A stretch of DNA of 64,000 bases from Spirosoma telluris (GCA_003259005.1 QLII01000003.1:1-64000); one strand, 5' to 3'. Positions 12,018 through 23,576 are shown, numbered from the stretch's first letter. Made by a program: numbers and translations. The notes: generated by a model from the sequence alone, not told the origin.

Positions 12018-12575
12018 ATGAAAACGATACTAAAACATACGGCACCTTTTCTGCTGGCAGCGGTAGTAATCATTGCCTTACTGGGCTCCTGTAAAGAAAA
12101 GACGGTGACTCCCAAAACCGTCGTTGTCACCTTCAATAGCGATGGGGGAACCCCCGCCGTTTTAACCGTCGAAACGGCCATGAACGACCGGGTGAAACTG
12201 CCCGATTACCCGACAAAAAGCGGCTACGACCTGATTGGCTGGTATTGGGCGAAAGACCCTTCGTTACTGTTCGACTATGAATATGCCCGGGTCAATACCA
12301 ACATCGAACTCATTGCCAAATGGGCACCCGGAACGGGCAAACGATACACGGTAACATTCGATGCCCGGGGAGGGCAACCCGTTCCGATCCCCCAATCAGT
12401 CATTGCCGACAACTACGCACGAAGCCCGCTGGAACCTTTCTGGATGGACCCTAAAGTGGTCAATGCATTCAAAGGGTGGTATAAGGATAAAGCGCTGACC
12501 GTCCCGTTTAATTTTACGAAGGATAAACTATCGGGAGACATTACCTTATACGCAAAATGGAACAATGATGTCTAA
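12018..12575 (+). CDS. Lipoprotein with two InlB-type (Flg_new) repeats
   Basis: The 185-residue lipoprotein has a signal peptide ending in LLGSC. Two beta-grasp-like Listeria-Bacteroides repeats follow: VTFNSDGGTPAVLTVETAM with YDLIGWYW, then VTFDARGGQPVPIP with FKGWYKD and a closing LYAKW. The start at 12018 (MKTIL) is preferred over the ATG at 11991 because it begins the signal peptide. Its place right after susD is where surface glycan-binding proteins (SusE/F-like) normally lie, so an accessory surface role in glycan binding is a reasonable guess. No sequence feature proves ligand binding. Confidence 0.8.
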   Translation: MKTILKHTAPFLLAAVVIIALLGSCKEKTVTPKTVVVTFNSDGGTPAVLTVETAMNDRVKLPDYPTKSGYDLIGWYWAKDPSLLFDYEYARVNTNIELIAKWAPGTGKRYTVTFDARGGQPVPIPQSVIADNYARSPLEPFWMDPKVVNAFKGWYKDKALTVPFNFTKDKLSGDITLYAKWNNDV

Positions 12576-12714
12576 TCGCGCTGGCTGTCGACAGCCTTGA
12601 CTGGCCGGTTTCCAGTTGCCAGATTCTCAACCCCATTCGTCCAGATTCAGGCAGAAAATCTTCTCAAAACAGCCGTCTTAAAAACGGTTTGGGTTGGGCT
12701 GCCTGACTATTGAT

Positions 12715-12877
12715 ACTGTTTAAACTTTCCATAATCGAGCAATAATGAGTGCTTTTTGTCATCCCGAGGAACGAGGGATCTTCGGATGATGTGATCGAAT
12801 ATGCCTCACCCAAAGATCCCTCGTTCCTCGGGATGACAAAAAGCCATCGAAATAAAAGTTTGAACAGGTTCATTTCC
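12715..12877. repeat. Palindromic element A (31-bp perfect inverted repeat inside shared outer arms)
   Basis: The 324-bp gap between the lipoprotein and the next gene holds no gene but has a perfect 31-bp inverted repeat at 12752-12782 and 12813-12843, with a 30-base loop. The inner core reads GTCATCCCGAGGAACGAGGG. It is framed by CTGTTTAAACTTT at 12716-12728 and AAAAGTTTGAACAGGTTC at 12854-12871. The same outer arms recur around a different palindrome at 23367-23530. It can form a very strong hairpin and may end transcription of the susCD operon, but its modular build suggests a repeated genomic element. Confidence 0.8.
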
Positions 12878-12899
12878 AAAACCGATTACTAATACCTGA

Positions 12900-14214
12900 A
12901 TGACTGATCCTAAAAATTCTCCGGCTAGCTATTCATGGGCATTTTCCAGAACTACCCTGGCGTTGCTGAGTACGCTTATCTTGAACACGGTGATGGTGCT
13001 GGCTCAGCCCGCAAAAACAGCCTCTAAAGCGATAGACGCTCAGATTCGAAACATGGAGGTTTTCCATAGACGGGGGGGCTGCCAAACATTTTTTACAAAG
13101 TTGACAACCAGCAGGAAATAAAAATAGCGTATCTGGGTGGGAGTATTACCGGCGCACAAAACGGTTGGCGCGACCTGACATTCAACTGGTTCAGGCTTAC
13201 GTATCCCAATACCGTTTTCCATCAGGCCAATTACGCCGTTGGAGGGACTGGCTCGGTACTCGGCGTATTCCGGCTCGACGACTTACTGAACGAAAAGCCC
13301 GATCTCTTATTCGTTGAGTTTGCCGTGAATGACGAAAACGACATGTCGATAGACCGGAGGATACTGGCTATGGAAGGAATCGTACGGAAAACCTGGCAGG
13401 CGCTTCCCAACACGGATATATGCTTCGTATACACCACCGCCCTGCGATTTTGCGACACCCTGATGGGGAAGGGCAAACGAATGGATGCGGTGATCGACCA
13501 TGAGAAAATCGCCAGCCATTACGGTATTCCGTCTATCGATATGGGGCTGGACGTGGCCCGATTGGCCTTAGATGGCAAACTGATCCTTTCGGGCGATCCT
13601 CTGGAGCATCCTCATGCCAATGTTTTCCTGAAGAAAGGGGACGACTACCATCCCATCGAAAGCGGACATATCGTATATGCCGGATCGGTCATTCGGGAAT
13701 TGCAGAAAATGGCCAAAAAATCGCTGCCGAAGCCGCATACGCTTCCGGTGCCCTACCGACCCGACAATTGGCAGGAAAGTCATCTGCTAACCCCGCCCAG
13801 ACCGAACAAAAAGGGAACTGGGAAAAATTTTCGGATGAGCAAAAAGACAAATTGGCGGGGCCGGTTCCAAGTCTGTATAAAGGCAAACCCGGAGCAATTT
13901 CACGGTTTCGATTTGAGGGAAGCGAACTAGGTATCTATGACATCATAGGCCCAGGAACGGGAATTATTGACGTAACGATTGACGGGCAGCTTCAGGAAGT
14001 AAAGCGATTCAATCATAACTGTAGCTTCTGGCACCGGCACAATATTTTCCTGAATAAGCTGCCCCCGGGTGTCCATACGGTAGAGATAAAAGTCACGGAT
14101 AAAGAGTTCGACAAAAAGCCGGTGATGAAACCCGATGACGATCCTGCCAAGTATGCGAATTACGACTGGTATCCAATTGGCATCCTGATAACCGGAAGGC
14201 TGCTAACCAAATGA
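12900..14214 (+). CDS. Secreted SGNH/GDSL-family esterase, two frameshifts
   Basis: This is a probable carbohydrate esterase removing acetyl or similar groups from glycans in the periplasm or outside. A hydrophobic signal region ends near VLAQ (residue about 38). SGNH block I is GGSIT (Ser nucleophile) around 13140, the conserved Asn block appears as FAVNDEND, and the catalytic His block is DDYHPIESGH. The C-terminal part (about 300-438) is a beta-rich domain with SGTWE-like GNWEKFSDEQ and WYPIGILI at the end. The frame breaks at the G run 13072-13078 and at about 13791-13794 in a C run. Repairing both by one base gives 438 residues. Substrate is unknown, but the neighbours suggest a plant glycan. 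Confidence 0.8.
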
Positions 14215-14269
14215 ATATTATACATCTATGGCTATAAAACCTTACAATCAGCCGATTAATAATCTTCCA

Positions 14270-16232
14270 ATGCATTCACATACACCCTTGTTATTCGTTC
14301 AGAAAACTGGATTATTGGTGCTTTGTCTACTGATGAGTTTGGGCGTGAGGGCACAAACAAAAGACGGTAAGCGTACTATTTTGCTGGACTTTCTGGATCT
14401 GAATAAACTAACACAGACGATAGGCCGACCCCAGGTTACGGGCGAACGCGCCGATTTGAAAATCAATAAACGCCGGTTTATGTATGGCATCCATACCCGT
14501 ACCGAAAGTCGATTGTATCTGGAACTGGATGGAAAGGTGGATGAATTTTCGGCAGAAGTGGGCATTGATGACCGCAGTACTGCTTTCCGGGTCGATACGG
14601 TCGATAAGACAAAGTCCACGGCTAACTTTTATGTGATTGGCGACGGAAAGGTCCTTTGGGAAAGCGGAACAATGAAGTATGGCGAAAACGCCAAACCAGT
14701 GCATGTACAGCTTGCAGGCATCAAGGAGTTGCTTCTGAAAGTGACTGGTGGCCCGGTAATACGCACGTTGATTGGGTGGATGCCAAATTGACCTATTCGG
14801 GTGCGATGCCCAAAACCATCTGGTCGCCGGAAGACAAGGCCGCCATTGTGAAGAACCTGGCGTTTATACGTCAACAAAATGAACGCTACCCTCAGCCTCG
14901 TATCAATGGAGCCATGAAGGTGGGCATTCGTCCGAATACGCCCCTGTATTACCCGGTTGCAGCCACCGGCATGCGCCCAATGACGTTTCAGGTGACGGGA
15001 ATGCCACCGGGACTTGTGCTGGACAAAAACACGGGTATCATTCGTGGCAAGGTCCAAAAAGCAGGCGATTATACCTTGCAGCTAACGGTTACCAATAAAC
15101 ATGGCAAAGCGCAGCGGTCTCTTAAACTCCTGGTTGGGGATCAATTGGCCCTCACTCCTCCCATGGGTTATCTCTCCTGGAATGTCGTGGAAGGCTTAAT
15201 CAGCGAACCATTTATCCGTGAACTGGCCGATGCCATGGAACAGTTTGGCCTCCGGGATGTGGGTTACCAGTACATCAATATGGACGACTGCTGGCAGGGA
15301 AACCGGGATTCCAGCGGCAACATTACGCCAGATCGATTCCGATTTCCGAACGGGATGAAAGTGGTTGGCGACTATCTCCATGCCAAAGGGTTTAAGTTCG
15401 GCATTTATTCCAGCCCCGGCCCAACCACCTGCGCAGGTTATCCGGGTACGCTCAACTTCGAGGAGTCGGATGCCAGAACCTGGGCGAGCTGGGGAATCGA
15501 TTATGTAAAATACGATGGCTGCTCGGTTCCGGGCGAGCGGGCGAAAGAACTGTATGGATTGATGGGCAACCTGTTGAAAGCATCGGGTCGCTCCATTGTT
15601 TACTCCGGCCGGAAAGATTCGGGCGCTCATTTGTGGCGGATCGGTGGCGACCTACGCGACCAGTGGTACATAGAAGGGCGGGATGTGGGTATCATCCAAA
15701 GCTTTGAGAAAGCCATCGTTAATGCCAGTACGCAGCAGCCGGGGGCTGGGTCGATCCCGATATGCTGGTGATCGGCATTTACGGAAAAGGAAATTCTGGA
15801 AATGACAAAACAGACTCCCGAGGCTGTACCGATACCGAATATCAGAGTCAAATGAGCTTATGGGCGCTCATGAGTGCCCCCCTGTTCATTACAGCCGACA
15901 TCAGACGGATCAGCCAGGCATCGCTCGAAATCCTGACAAACCCTGAAGTGATCGAGGTGAACCAGGACCCACTGGGTAATTTCCCAAAACGGGTTGGGGA
16001 ATCAGGCGAACAGGAGATTTGGGTAAAGGATATGGAAGATGGCTCGAAGACAGTAGCCCTTTTCAATAAATCATCCCAGACCGGCGAGATGACCCTTACA
16101 TGGGCCGACATCGGATTGACCGGCACGCATTCGGTCAGAGATCTCTGGCTTCGGAAGGAGTTGGGCAAGGTTAACGGCTCACTGTCGATGGCTGTTCCAT
16201 CGCACGGCGTGACCCTGATTCGCATTCAGTAA
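14270..16232 (+). CDS. NPCBM-Ig-GH27-type alpha-galactosidase, two frameshifts
   Basis: This secreted enzyme is predicted to release terminal alpha-galactose. The start at 14270 (MHSHTPLLFV) begins a signal peptide ending near VRAQ. An NPCBM sugar-binding module follows (about 35-175), then a putative-Ig domain (about 215-290, FQVTGMPPGLVLDKNTGIIRG). The GH27-like catalytic barrel starts at TPPMGYLSWNVVEG. Key residues are visible: DDCWQ, the nucleophile Asp in YVKYDGCS, and the probable acid/base Asp in WRIGGDLRDQW. A C-terminal beta domain closes it. The frame breaks at about 14751-14756 (CCCGG) and at the G run 15741-15745. With one base added at each, the protein is 654 residues and the barrel reads GGWVDPDMLVIG as expected for the family. 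Confidence 0.9.
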
Positions 16233-16266
16233 ACTGTCCAGACAAGAACGCTAACCATCCGTTTCG

Positions 16267-17679
16267 TTGAAAAAAATAATTGTACGCCAACTATTGTTTT
16301 CGGGCTTAGGCACGCTCCTGACCTGGGGACTCCTTGCGTTTCAACCTGTAGGCGCACAGGGAACGCAGGCCTACGATGCCGAAAAAAGCTACAAAGCTCC
16401 TGAGGATGTGCTTGTTCAAAAGAAAATAGCGAACTGGCAGGACCTCAAATTCGGCCTTTTTATGCACTGGGGCACCTACAGCCAGTGGGGCATTGTGGAA
16501 TCCTGGTCAATTTGCCCGGAAGACAGAGCATTCACGCAGCGAAAAGGCCCTCATTCCGCTAACTGGTATACCTATAAGCAAGCCTACGAAAACCTTCAAA
16601 CCCAGTTTAATCCCTCCCGTTTTGACCCGACTAAATGGGTAGCGGCCGCAAAAGATGCTGGCATGAAATATATGGTGTTTACCACCAAACACCATGACGG
16701 TTTTTCGATGTATGATACCAAATACACCGATTATAAAATTACCAGCCCCCGAACGCCTTTCTCCAAAAACCCAAAAAGCGATATCACCAAAGAGATTTTC
16801 AATGCCTTTCGGAAGGAAAATTTCATGATAGGTGCCTACTTCTCGAAACCAGACTGGCATTCGGAAGACTATTGGTGGTCTTACTTTCCGCCGAAGGATC
16901 GGAACGAAAGTTATGACCGAACCAAGTACCCGGATCGCTGGAAACGCTTTACTGATTTTACCTACAACCAGATTGAGGAGCTGATGACGGGATATGGAAC
17001 CGTCGATCTGCTGTGGTTCGATGGGAGCTGGGCAAATATGGATATGGCTCCCATTGTAACGATGGCCCGCAACGATCAGCCCGGTGTGATTATCGTTGAT
17101 CGGCACGGCAAGCCGGACTATGTTAACTACCTGACACCCGAGCAAAAAGTACCGGATCATTACATTCCTTACCCGTGGGAAACCTGTATGACGATGGGTA
17201 AATCCTGGTCGTATATACCGGATGAACAGTTTAAACCCGCCCGAAAGCTCGTCCAACTCCTGGTCGATATCACCGCTAAAAACGGGAATCTGCTGTTAGG
17301 CATCGGCCCTGGCCCAGATGGCGAATGGCACAAGGAAGTATATGATCGACTTGCCGACATTGGCAAATGGATAGCCGTCAACGGGGAGTCGATTTATGGT
17401 ACCAAGCCTGTTGCGCCTTATCGGCAGGATAAATGGGCCTATACCGGGAAAGGCTCTATTCGGTACCTATCGTACCTGCCTGATGATCAGGAAAATGAGC
17501 TTCCTGAAAAGCTGACTGTTCCCGCAACAGCGGTGACCAAGGGGACAGTTATACACCTGTTGGGTGTTGAAAAGCCCCTTAAATGGAGCAAAAACGGCGA
17601 TCAGGTTGACGTGATGATTCCTAAGTCGACTATAAAACAGCTCGCTGGTGAGCCCGTGTGGGTTCTCAAATTATCTTGA
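16267..17679 (+). CDS. Secreted alpha-L-fucosidase, GH29 family
   Basis: The 470-residue enzyme hydrolyses terminal alpha-L-fucose. A signal peptide ends near VGAQG (residue 31). The GH29 barrel begins with LKFGLFMHWGTYSQWG and contains YMVFTTKHHDGFSMY. The catalytic nucleophile is the Asp in VDLLWFDGSW (about residue 260). A small beta domain with a SIRYLSYL strand closes the protein. The start codon appears to be TTG at 16267, because the signal peptide begins there and no in-frame ATG lies nearby. It is one of the few genes of this cluster without a frame break. It probably acts on fucosylated side chains of the same polymer as the alpha-galactosidase just upstream. Confidence 0.92.
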   Translation: MKKIIVRQLLFSGLGTLLTWGLLAFQPVGAQGTQAYDAEKSYKAPEDVLVQKKIANWQDLKFGLFMHWGTYSQWGIVESWSICPEDRAFTQRKGPHSANWYTYKQAYENLQTQFNPSRFDPTKWVAAAKDAGMKYMVFTTKHHDGFSMYDTKYTDYKITSPRTPFSKNPKSDITKEIFNAFRKENFMIGAYFSKPDWHSEDYWWSYFPPKDRNESYDRTKYPDRWKRFTDFTYNQIEELMTGYGTVDLLWFDGSWANMDMAPIVTMARNDQPGVIIVDRHGKPDYVNYLTPEQKVPDHYIPYPWETCMTMGKSWSYIPDEQFKPARKLVQLLVDITAKNGNLLLGIGPGPDGEWHKEVYDRLADIGKWIAVNGESIYGTKPVAPYRQDKWAYTGKGSIRYLSYLPDDQENELPEKLTVPATAVTKGTVIHLLGVEKPLKWSKNGDQVDVMIPKSTIKQLAGEPVWVLKLS

Positions 17680-17710
17680 GCGAATGAACCCACGTTGATA
17701 CCCCAAAACT

Positions 17711-18666
17711 ATGCCTATAACAATCAACCGCCGGGACTTTACGGCTATGCTGTTGGCTACCGGTACCACCTCCCGCTATCGGCGGCCTGTTTCGACTCCC
17801 GATCCGGTAGAAACCATGCCTCCTGCGACTATTACCATAAACATGTTTTCGAAAGGCCTGGAGTGGATGGATTACGACAGGCTAACCGATACGTTAGTCG
17901 CTGCGGGCTTCACCGGAATAGACCTCACCGTACGGGGAGGAGGCCATGTTCTACCGGAAAATGTGGAGCGGGATCTCCCAAAGGTCGTTGAGATTGCCAA
18001 AGCAAAAGGGCTGGCCATACCGATGATGGTTACCTCCATTGTTGATCCGGGCAACCCGATGACCGAACGAATCCTAAAAACGGCTTCTCAGGCGGGCATC
18101 AGGCATTACCGCATGGGGTATTTGTCGTATGACCCCAAACTGAGCATACAGGAAACGTTTCAGAAACACAAAAGCACCCTTCAGCGGCTGGCCGACCTGA
18201 ATCATACATACGGCATCCAGGCCGGGTATCAAAATCATCAGGGTACCAACCTGGGGCTTCTGTCTGGGATATCTGGTATCTTATTCAGGATCTGGACAAC
18301 AGGCTGGTTAGTCTGCAATATGATACCGCCCATGCTCAGGCCGAGGGCGTTAACTCCTGGGCGAATACGCTCCGCGTCGTTTATCCCCAGATTGGTTCTC
18401 TGCCGCTGAAAGATTACAAATGGGAAGTAGTGGATGGCAGGCTTCGGACCAAATACGCGCCCATTGGCGAAGGGATGGTCAATTTTAAAACTTTTTTTCA
18501 ACGCATTAAGGAGGCAAACCTTGTCCGACCCTTTTCTCTCCATTTCGAGTATCCTTTACTCAATGAAGCTGATAAGAACTTGAGCGTCACCGAAAAGATG
18601 AAAAAAATCATTCCTGTTCTTAACCGGGATGTCCGTAAAATCCAGGAGCTATGGCAACAATCCTAA
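17711..18666 (+). CDS. Sugar phosphate isomerase/epimerase-type TIM-barrel protein, one frameshift
   Basis: The protein belongs to the AP-endonuclease-2/xylose-isomerase-like TIM-barrel family. An NRRDFTAMLLATG start suggests Tat export. Recognisable parts are FTGIDLTVRGGGHV, the HYRMGYLSYD strand and the long C-terminal helix after YPLLNEADKNLS. Reading ends early at 18409. One more G in the run 18253-18256 gives GASVWDIWYLIQDLDNRL and runs on to a stop at 18666, for 318 residues. Such proteins in sugar-use loci isomerise or epimerise sugars released by neighbouring hydrolases, but the substrate cannot be read from sequence. The next gene's ATG at 18651 overlaps the end of this one. Confidence 0.82.
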
Positions 18667-20992
18667 CCGGTAACAGAAAACGTAGCGTAGTGGCGTTGGC
18701 CGGGCTTACCCTAGCCTTGTTTTGGGCGGGTAGCTCACGTACTGAAAACGCCACGAACCGACCGCGTGACCCGTGGGTGTTCCGGTCCGTGTTGGACAAA
18801 AAGCCACGAATGCTCACGCTGGCGCTTAACCCGGAGATGTATCTGGCCTATGACCTCACCACTTGCACCGTGTATAAGGCCTGGAAAGGTGGAGTATCGA
18901 TGGATGGCGCAGCCTATACCGATAAAAAAACCATACAGCCCTCCTCCTTTGGAACAGCTTATTTTTCGGATACACAGCAGGCTACAACATGGAGCGTTGA
19001 ATCGGGCGGGAAGAACGTACTGGCGAAGATTGTTAACAAGGGCTATCACTTTGTAAAAAAACAGGTTTATCTGACCTATGCGCTGGTGCTGGTTTCGTCC
19101 GATACGGTAACGGTAGAAGAGCGTCCTGAATTCATAACCGGTAGTTCAGGGAAGCCGGGTCTGGAAAGGGTATTTCGGATATCAGGTTTGCCTGAGAGAA
19201 CTTCCGTGATGCTAAAGTCGCCGGAGAAGGTTATTCGATTGAACGCAAACGGCACTACCCGAACGACAACCTTCTTCGGAAAACTTCCTGACCAGAAACG
19301 CCCCATCATCGAGGAGCAGTTTGACCATAAGGGACGGTATTACATGGAAAAAAGCGACTGTTTTACCTGTCATGAACTGACTGAAGACAATGTAGGCCCT
19401 TCGTTTGTCCATATCGCCCAGCGGTATGAGGCTAAGCAGGATCTACAACGCCTGATCAAAAAGATCAAAGAAGGGGGGACGGGGTCATGGGGCACTGGGT
19501 CATGAACCCACATCCGCAGTTTTCCGACGATGAGCTAAAAACCATTCTGGATTATGTTTTCAGCTTAAAGCCTGCAACCAAAACAGAGGTTTCAACACCC
19601 ACTGGGGCGAATGAAGGGAATGCACGAAAACCAACCAGACCGGGCGATGGCGCTGATGTAGAGGGCGTCCATCCGAGTTACAACCTGACGACCTTACACA
19701 GGCCGGATTTTCGCCCGCGTGTGGGTGGGCTGGCATTTCTCCCGGACGGTCGATTGCTGGTCTCGACCTGGGATTCGGTTGGGGGCGTTTATCTCCTCGA
19801 CCATCTACAAGGTGATTCATCGAAGGTAACCATTAAGCGGATAGCAGCCGGGCTGGCCGAGCCACTTGGTCTTGAGGTGGTTAACGGGCAGATTTACGTG
19901 TTGCAAAAACACGAACTCACCCGGCTTATCGACCATGATGGCGATGAGGTTATCGATGAATATCGGGCTATTTGTAATACGTGGCAGGTAACCGCCGATT
20001 TCCATGAGTTTGCGTTCGGGCTGGTTTATAAGGAGGGATATTTTTACGTAACCCTGTCGATGGCCATGCGGCTCAAACCAGGCGTAAAGCAAACCCCCGA
20101 TCGTGGTCGGACAATCCGAATCAGCCCGGACGGACACTATGAGTGGGTCAACTTTGGCCTGCGCACGCCCAACGGTATTGGCCTGGGGATCGACAATGAA
20201 ATCTTCGTCACGGATAATCAGGGGCAATGGTTACCCGGCAACAAACTCATTCATCTTAAACAGGGCGAGTTTCATGGAATGGGGTGGGCCATTCCACCCG
20301 ATGGGAAGGAATTACCGGTTATGACTCCGCCCACGCTCTGGCTTCCTCAGAATGAAATTGCCAATTCCCCTTCCGAACCCACCCTCATCAAGGACGGTCC
20401 GTATAAAGGCCAGATGCTGCAAGGCGATGTAACGCACGGCGGTATTAAACGGGATTTTCTGGAAAAAATAAACGGGTCTTACCAGGGGGCTGTTTTCCGG
20501 TTCAGTCAGGGATTTGAAGCGGGCGTCAACCGCTTACGCTGGGGACCTGATGGTGCCCTGTACGTAGGCGAACTAGGCATGGAAGGTGGCGGATGGAGCT
20601 GGAAAGAACGAAAATATGGCCTCCAACGGATGAAATATAACGGCCAGACCACGTTTGAGATGCTGGCTGTCCGGGCTAGACCCAATGGTTTTGACATCGA
20701 ATTGACGGAGCCACTCAGTGCCGACCTTGATGTTAGCCCGACCGATTTTTACATTCAGCAATGGCGGTATGTACCCACATCATCCTACGGTGGTCCTAAA
20801 CTGGATCAGGAAGAAATGATGGTCAAGCACATCATCCTTTCCAACAATAGAACCCGGTTATCCCTGCAAATACCCGGTTTAAAGAAAGAGCATGTGGTCT
20901 ATTTTCGGTTGTCAGACCGCTTGCGGAACAACAATGGGAAACAACTCTGGTCAACCGAAGCCTGGTATACACTGAATGCTATTCCTGAATAA
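18651..20992 (+). CDS. Secreted cytochrome c/beta-propeller dehydrogenase-like protein, one frameshift
   Basis: The N-terminal half (about 1-215 after a hydrophobic signal) has a beta-rich module of unknown role. A class I cytochrome c domain follows, with the haem motif CFTCH at 19360-19374. The C-terminal half is a glucose/sorbosone dehydrogenase-like propeller with RVGGLAFLPDGRLLVSTWD, LRTPNGIGLGIDNEIFVTDN and LRWGPDGALYVGELG. The frames meet near 19473-19484, where two G runs lie. One extra G restores 780 residues with VMGHWVMNPHPQFSDDELK, the usual end of a cytochrome c fold. A periplasmic sugar-oxidising dehydrogenase passing electrons to its own haem is the likely role, inferred from domain content. 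The substrate is not known. Confidence 0.85.
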
Positions 20993-21044
20993 AATGCTGA
21001 AAATGACTTATCGTGACCGTCAAAAAATTACTCATCCAACAAGG

Positions 21045-23361
21045 ATGAAGCCGCTTTTTTTCGTTCGTACTGCTCTGCTCTGGGTAGCGATCGTTCTAAG
21101 TTCGTATGCTTCGGGGCAACATAAGCTCCCTTTCCCGAAAGGGACGAAACGTATCCTGTTTTTGGGCAACAGCATTACGTATGCCGGTAATTATGTAGCT
21201 GACATAGAGTCCTTTGTTATTGCACATTATCCAAAACAGCACTACGAATTTATTCCTGCGGGTTTATCGGGCGAAACCGTTTCGGGGCTTAGTGAACCCA
21301 ACCCCGCCAGTGAAAAGGCCATCCGCCCCGATTTGCATAACCGGCTAGCCCGCTTATTGGCTCAGACTAAGCCCGATGTCGTATTTGCCTGCTATGGCAT
21401 GAACGATGGTATTTATTTACCCCTCGATGAAACCCGTTTCAAGGCGTTTCGGGAAGGGATGAAATGGCTTCATCGTGAATTGGAAAAAGCGGGGGCCAAA
21501 CGGATAATCTTCCTTACGCCCCCGGTTCATGACGACAAAAAGCCTGGTACACAGGGCTATAATCTGGTATTGGACCGCTATGCTGACTGGTTACTGGCAC
21601 AACGGGATTCACTGAAATGGGAAGTGGCCGATCTCCATTTTCCCATGAAGAACTATCTGGAAGACAAGCGAAAAAGCGAGCCTGGCTTCAAACTGGCGAA
21701 TGACGGTGTTCATCCCGCCGAATTGGGTCACTGGATCATGGCTAGATCCGTGCTTGCATATTTAGGTGAACAGGTTGGCGATGCGCCCGATGTACAGGCT
21801 ACCCTTACCGTACACCCACGAGGGGAAGAAATTCTGTCTTTGGTGACTCAGCGAAAAGACATCATGAAGGATGCCTGGTTAAGCGCCACCGATCCTAATC
21901 AGCCTGCCAGGCATCAAGGCTTACCCATGGACAAGGCAAGGCAGGTATACGACGATATTGAACGACGTATATATGCTGTCGTTAGCAATAAAGCCCCCGG
22001 CGCATTCGGATTGTTTGCGTGGGTAACAGCATTACCGAAGGAGTAGGGCTGAAATACCGACACGCCGAATCGTACCCTGCCCAATTGCAGCGTTTGCTAG
22101 GGTATGATTATGAGGTAATCAACGCGGGCATGAACGGGAAATCAGCGATGAAAACCAAGGATAATTCCTACATGGCAACCGCCCGGTATCAGGAAGCCCT
22201 CAAAAGCAACCCAGCTATTGTGACGATCAAGCTGGGGACCAACGATAGTCGGCTGGTTTACCGCGCATCGATAGCCGATAGTTTTAGTACCGATTACAAA
22301 ACCCTTATCCAGTCGTTTCGTGACCTGCCATCACACCCACGAATCATTCTGCTGATGCCCGTAGCGTCGTATCTAACCGATACCACCCGGCAACCTGATG
22401 CTGTCATTACCAAACAAATCATTCCGCGCATTCGGCAGATCGCTTTTGAGGAAAAACTGGAAATGATTGATTTACATTCGATTACGCTCAATCGGGACTC
22501 GTTGTTTTTTGATCAGCTTCATCCATCGGCACAAGGCCAGACGATTATAGCCAATCGGCTGTACGAAGCCATTACCAGTAAAACCATTCGGGACTTTGAT
22601 ATCTTCCCGAAGCTGAACGTCCCCTACAAAGTCACTTCATTTTATGGATACGATTGTGCTGAGTTTACAGTTGAAAATCGGAATGCCAAAGTGGTAAAAC
22701 CTCGGATAGTGACCGAAGGCAGGCCATGGGTTTGGCGGGCAAGGTTCTGGGGGCATGAGCCCCAAACAGATATCGCGTTGCTGGATCGTGGCTACCATAT
22801 CGTTTACCTCGACGTGGCCGAATTGTATGGCAATGACGAGGCTGTCCGCCTTTGGAATGCCTACTATGCACTTTTGACAACCGCTGGTCTGTCCCCAAAG
22901 CCGTGCTGGAATGTATGAGCCGAGGAGGCTTGTACAGCTATAACTGGGCGGCTAGAAATCCGGACAAAGTGGTTTGCGTGTACGCCGATGCCCCGGTGCT
23001 GGATGTACGAAGCTGGCCAGGAGGCAAGGGGAAAAGCAACGGAAGTCCGGGCGATTGGGAAAAATTCAAGAAAGATTATGGCTACACGACCGAGGAAGAA
23101 ACCCTGTCGTTTAAGAACAATCCGCTGGATCAGGTAGCTGCTCTTGTAAACGGGAAATTCCCAATGCTACACGTTGTAGGCGATGCCGATGATGTTGTAC
23201 CTGTGGATGAAAATACTGCCTTGTTCGAACAAAAAATAAAAGCATTAGGCGGTACCATAACGGTCATTCACAAACCAGGAATCGGTCATCATCCGCACAG
23301 TCTGGCCAATCCCGAACCCATTGTTGATTTTATTCTGACAGCGGTAAAGAGCAAACGATAA
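21045..23361 (+). CDS. Trimodular secreted esterase: SGNH-SGNH-alpha/beta hydrolase, two frameshifts
   Basis: Three frames join into a 772-residue protein. The start at 21045 begins the signal peptide MKPLFFVRTALLWVAIVLSS. Module 1 (about 30-270) is SGNH type, with GNSIT, YGMNDG and DGVHPAELGH. Module 2 (about 325-525) is a second SGNH domain, with VGNSITEGVG, KLGTNDSR and DQLHPSAQG. Module 3 (about 560-772) is an alpha/beta hydrolase with a nucleophile elbow at ECMSRGG, an acid at VVGDADDVVP and the His at GIGHHPHS. The frames break in the C run 21994-21998 and in CCCC at 22893-22896. One extra C at each gives continuous, domain-consistent sequence. It probably removes several ester groups from an acetylated polysaccharide. 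Three hydrolases in one chain is unusual. Confidence 0.85.
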
Positions 23362-23366
23362 GTAGT

Positions 23367-23530
23367 GAACCTGTTTAAACTTTTGTTTTTCCAGCCTTTT
23401 CACCCCTAAATCCCCTAAAGGGGACTTTCTCCCGCTCGAACTAAGTCCCCTTTAGGGGATTTAGGGGTGAAAAGGTTGAGGTATAGACAACTTTATATCA
23501 TAGAATAAAAAGTTTAAACAGGTTCATTGG
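23367..23530. repeat. Palindromic element B (33-bp perfect inverted repeat inside the same outer arms)
   Basis: Between the esterase stop and the next gene lies a perfect 33-bp inverted repeat at 23395-23427 and 23443-23475, with a 15-base loop. Each arm contains the self-complementary core TCCCCTAAAGGGGA. Outside it sits a second perfect 18-bp inverted repeat, GAACCTGTTTAAACTTTT at 23367-23384 and its complement at 23508-23525. The outer arms match those of the element at 12715-12877, while the inner palindromes differ. It may stop transcription of the esterase gene. Confidence 0.85.
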
Positions 23531-23576
23531 AACAGTTGCTTCGCATACCAAAAAAGTCTAATCAACCCCCGAAATC

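Noticed and set aside
16507..17256. 249-codon open frame antisense to the GH29 gene
   Set aside because: It lies wholly opposite a well-supported fucosidase and has no recognisable domain.
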